DNA from: Mya arenaria
Taxonomy: Eukaryota > Mollusca > Bivalvia > Myida > Myidae
Length of the DNA stretch: 64,000 nucleotides
NCBI RefSeq assembly: GCF_026914265.1
Contig: NC_069126.1
Coordinates: 73,090,732-73,154,731, forward strand
Direction of reading: 5' to 3'
Position numbers and translations under genes: made by a program. Numbering within the stretch: the first letter of the stretch is position 1; each line of letters starts with the position of its first letter. Below, one piece after another: positions 62,601 through 64,000 of the stretch. The notes under the pieces are model-generated. The model was not told the origin of the DNA. It saw nothing but the letters and a program-made list of their open reading frames with translations, and did not search any database.

Positions 62601-62823
62601 TGTTTAAAATATACATGTAGGTGATACTTATTGGTTAAAAATAGTTATATTAACTGTTGTTTGAAATGTTGAACTCTTCAGATTATTTGGTCCTCGCAAA
62701 AAGATGATGAACGCCATTGCGAGGTGGCACGGGAAGGCCAGGATTTCTGTGGGGGAACTTGAGCAGGCATATGCTGATAGATTAGAAGGAGAAATGCAAG
62801 AAATGGGTGTGCAGTTGCAAATG
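50644..62823 (+). CDS. ANKS3: ANKS3: ankyrin-repeat and SAM-domain scaffold, 5' eleven exons (735 codons)
   Basis: Vertebrate ANKS3 is a ciliary/nephronophthisis-module scaffold linked with ANKS6, BICC1 and NEK kinases. Exons: 50644-50798, 51197-51395, 52768-52889, 53360-53441, 56485-56617, 57222-57380, 57965-58096, 59943-60776, 61194-61297, 61961-62103, 62682-62823; all GT-AG, every phase closes. N terminus MAETEGSDDMSENDLLNKSL resembles human ANKS3. Ankyrin repeats about 38-219 (GGWTALMYACYIGHE, GWTALFHATYSGHQN, PFMEAAAEGHEI). A conserved RDVTSPINPEDY near 310-320 fits vertebrate RDVTSPIN. Exon 8 is a 278-residue Ser/Asp/Lys-rich disordered linker. SAM domain about 644-705 (DLAALLEDLGL, EEQDVDLQVF, LKEIGIKLFGPRKKM). 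A coiled-coil start (ELEQAYADRLEGEMQEM) ends the visible part; the C terminus is outside. An acceptor-like TTACAG at 50620 suggests an upstream non-coding exon. Confidence 0.95.
51884..52386. mobile_element. MITE-like element in ANKS3 intron 2
   Basis: About 500 bp bounded by CATACATGCCATATC and its inverse GATATGGCATGTATG. The interior has repeated 'aaatccccctgaat' phrases near the right side and related 'aatccccaggaatttc' near the left. No open frame of interest. Class unknown. Confidence 0.65.
54055..54276. mobile_element. Small palindromic MITE
   Basis: Inverted ends of about 35 bp: CTAGTTTCTAAGCCAATCAT at 54070-54089 and ATGATTGGCTTAGAAACTAG at 54243-54262, extending outwards with small differences. 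It is followed at about 54293-54350 by a separate hairpin built on AATGGAAAATAACAAAA and its complement. Confidence 0.75.
54604..55877. mobile_element. hAT-like non-autonomous transposon, 1.27 kb, 6-bp target duplication
   Basis: Left end CAGGGGTCGACACTAACC and right end (reverse complement) CAGTGTTCGACACTAACG begin with the CAG of hAT-type termini. Direct repeat CAATTT flanks both sides (54598-54603 and 55878-55883). Subterminal blocks with GGGATCCCGA and GGACACC occur at both ends. No intact transposase is seen. It is inserted in the older TIR element 53837-56328. Confidence 0.85.
58140..59295 (+). mobile_element. 1.15-kb dispersed repeat in ANKS3 intron 7
   Basis: Full-length relative of 26713-27860, same strand. 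It starts AGCTCGACTATTCGAAAAAT 43 bp after the exon 7 donor and ends GCGGCGTAGTCGAGCGCGCT then CTCTTGTT. Both copies keep the same order of internal sub-repeats with scattered substitutions and small indels. Confidence 0.8.
62180..62345. mobile_element. hAT-like MITE, second copy (inverted)
   Basis: Reverse-orientation, diverged copy of 22690-22855. It starts CAGAGGTCGAAATTAACACA and ends TCTAATTTCAATGACTG. The 6-bp flanks aaaaat and taaaat match at five of six. It lies in ANKS3 intron 10, between the two SAM-coding exons. Confidence 0.8.
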
Positions 62824-63040
62824 GTATGTGTTTTTGTGTTATATTTTTTATTTTTTTAATAAGTATACTCTTACTTTGTTCAACATTTTTTACAACATTG
62901 ACACGGCTCTCTGGAAAATGTTGTTTTGAAGAAATGTCATGTGGCTAGTAAATGGAAAAATTGAAACAAGTCATGTGGTTGAAGCTGAAATGCGAGAGAA
63001 GAGGCGCAGCTGCAAATCCGAGGTATTGGATTGTTATTAA

Positions 63041-63815
63041 GGCAGTTACTGGAGGTGTTGGATTTTGAAATGCATGTATCATTATTGTTTTAGAGGCACT
63101 TACTGGAGGTGTTGAATTTTGAAATGCATGTATCATTACTGTTTTAGAGGCACTTACTGGAGGTGTTGGATTTTGAAATAAATGTATCATTATTGTTTTA
63201 GAGGCACTTACTGGAGGTGTTGGATTTTGAAATACATGTATCATTATTGTTTTAGAGGCACTTACTGGAGGTGTTGGATTTTGAAATGCATGTATCATTA
63301 TTGTTTTAGAGGCACTTACTAGAGGTGTTGGATTTTGAAATTAGAGGCACTTACTGGAGGTGTTGAATTTTTAAGTGCATGTATCATTATTGTTTTAGAG
63401 GCACTTACTGGAGGTGTTGAATTTTGAAATAAATGTATCATTATTGTTTTAGAGGCACTTACTGGAGGTGTTGGATTTTGAAATAAATGTATCATTATTG
63501 TTTTAGAGGCACTTACTGGAGGTGTTGGATTTTGAAATACATGTATCATTATTGTTTTAGAGGCACTTACTGGAGGTGTTGGATTTTGAAATACATGTAT
63601 CATTATTGTTTTAGAGGCACTTACTGGAGGTGTTGGATTTTTAAGTGCATGTATCATTATTGTTTTAGAGGCACTTACTGGAGGTGTTGGATTTTGAAAT
63701 ACATGTATCATTATTGTTTTAGAGGCACTTACTGGAGGTGTTGGATTTTGAAATAAATGTATCATTATTGTTTTAGAGGCACTTACTGGAGGTGTTGGAT
63801 TTTGAAATACATGTT
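63041..63815. repeat. 54-bp minisatellite in ANKS3 intron 11
   Basis: About 14 copies of a 54-bp unit: GAGGCACTTACTGGAGGTGT, TGGATTTTGAAATACATGTA, TCATTATTGTTTTA. One unit near 63330 is shortened. The period is a multiple of three, which leaves incidental open frames up to 182 codons. Each unit carries TTGTTTTAG on the plus strand (acceptor-like) and GTAAGT on the minus strand (donor-like). Confidence 0.93.
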
Positions 63816-64000
63816 TAAGAGGCGCTTTTGAAGAGTTTCGTAGATTGCCATGGGTGGTCAAGAACATTCGAAAGAAACTGTTTGTAAAAAGAAAACAAAG
63901 AAGTACTTGTCATATGAAAGATAAAATATGTAACATTGATGAATGTTATAATTTACATTTAAAAGAAACCAGCCAAAACCCTTGTGAAATTATGACATAA

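Noticed and set aside
63319-63867. 182-codon 'NPTPPVSASKTIMIH' repeat frame on the minus strand
   Set aside because: It follows from a 54-bp unit without stops in an ANKS3 intron.
1-64000. LTR retrotransposon or Polinton-type element
   Set aside because: I looked for long terminal repeats, gag/protease/integrase or capsid/polymerase blocks and saw none. The only RT is the LINE fragment.

Overview
The window looks like nuclear DNA from a bivalve mollusc. This is inferred from short spliced exons in long AT-rich introns, four animal genes, many SINE/MITE-type repeats of a style common in bivalves, and no bacterial gene layout. Species is not determined. About 24-25 kb (close to 39%) is tandem-repeat DNA in six large arrays with periods of 83, 46-47, 28, 32, 30 and 54 bp.

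Layout. (1) 1-24274, minus strand: the 5' half of a KLHL18-type BTB-BACK-Kelch gene, five coding exons, with the Kelch part beyond the left edge. Its third intron carries a 15.6-kb minisatellite; an 83-bp array lies past the last visible exon. (2) 24396-30199, plus strand: a complete five-exon MsrB methionine-R-sulfoxide reductase gene (186 aa, mitochondrial-type N terminus). Its start codon is 121 bp from that of KLHL18, with a full CRE (TGACGTCA) between them, so the two probably share a bidirectional promoter. (3) 30200-40382: intergenic DNA with MITEs, a 28-bp array and a 32-bp array. (4) 40383-44082, plus strand: a complete three-exon Ly6/uPAR (LU) domain gene of 150 aa with signal peptide and a GPI-anchor-like tail; a broken LINE 3' end sits in its first intron. 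(5) 44110-50640: intergenic, dominated by 120 copies of a 30-bp unit with no indel, flanked by decayed older copies. (6) 50644-62823 and beyond, plus strand: eleven exons of ANKS3 (ankyrin repeats, long Ser-rich linker, SAM domain), 735 codons in view, with the C terminus past the right edge. Its introns hold nested DNA transposon remnants and a 54-bp array.

All splice sites given are GT-AG and reading phase closes across every junction, which is the main support for the gene models. KLHL18 (CUL3 substrate adaptor), MsrB (oxidised-methionine repair), the LU protein (cell surface) and ANKS3 (ciliary scaffold) have no evident joint function; apart from the KLHL18/MsrB promoter the neighbours look unrelated. 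The very long open frames in the arrays follow from unit composition and length and are not listed as genes. I found no convincing new multi-gene system. The most unusual items are the giant intronic array with higher-order structure, the indel-free 30-bp array, a 316-bp perfect-arm palindrome, and element families with 6-bp and 3-bp target duplications.
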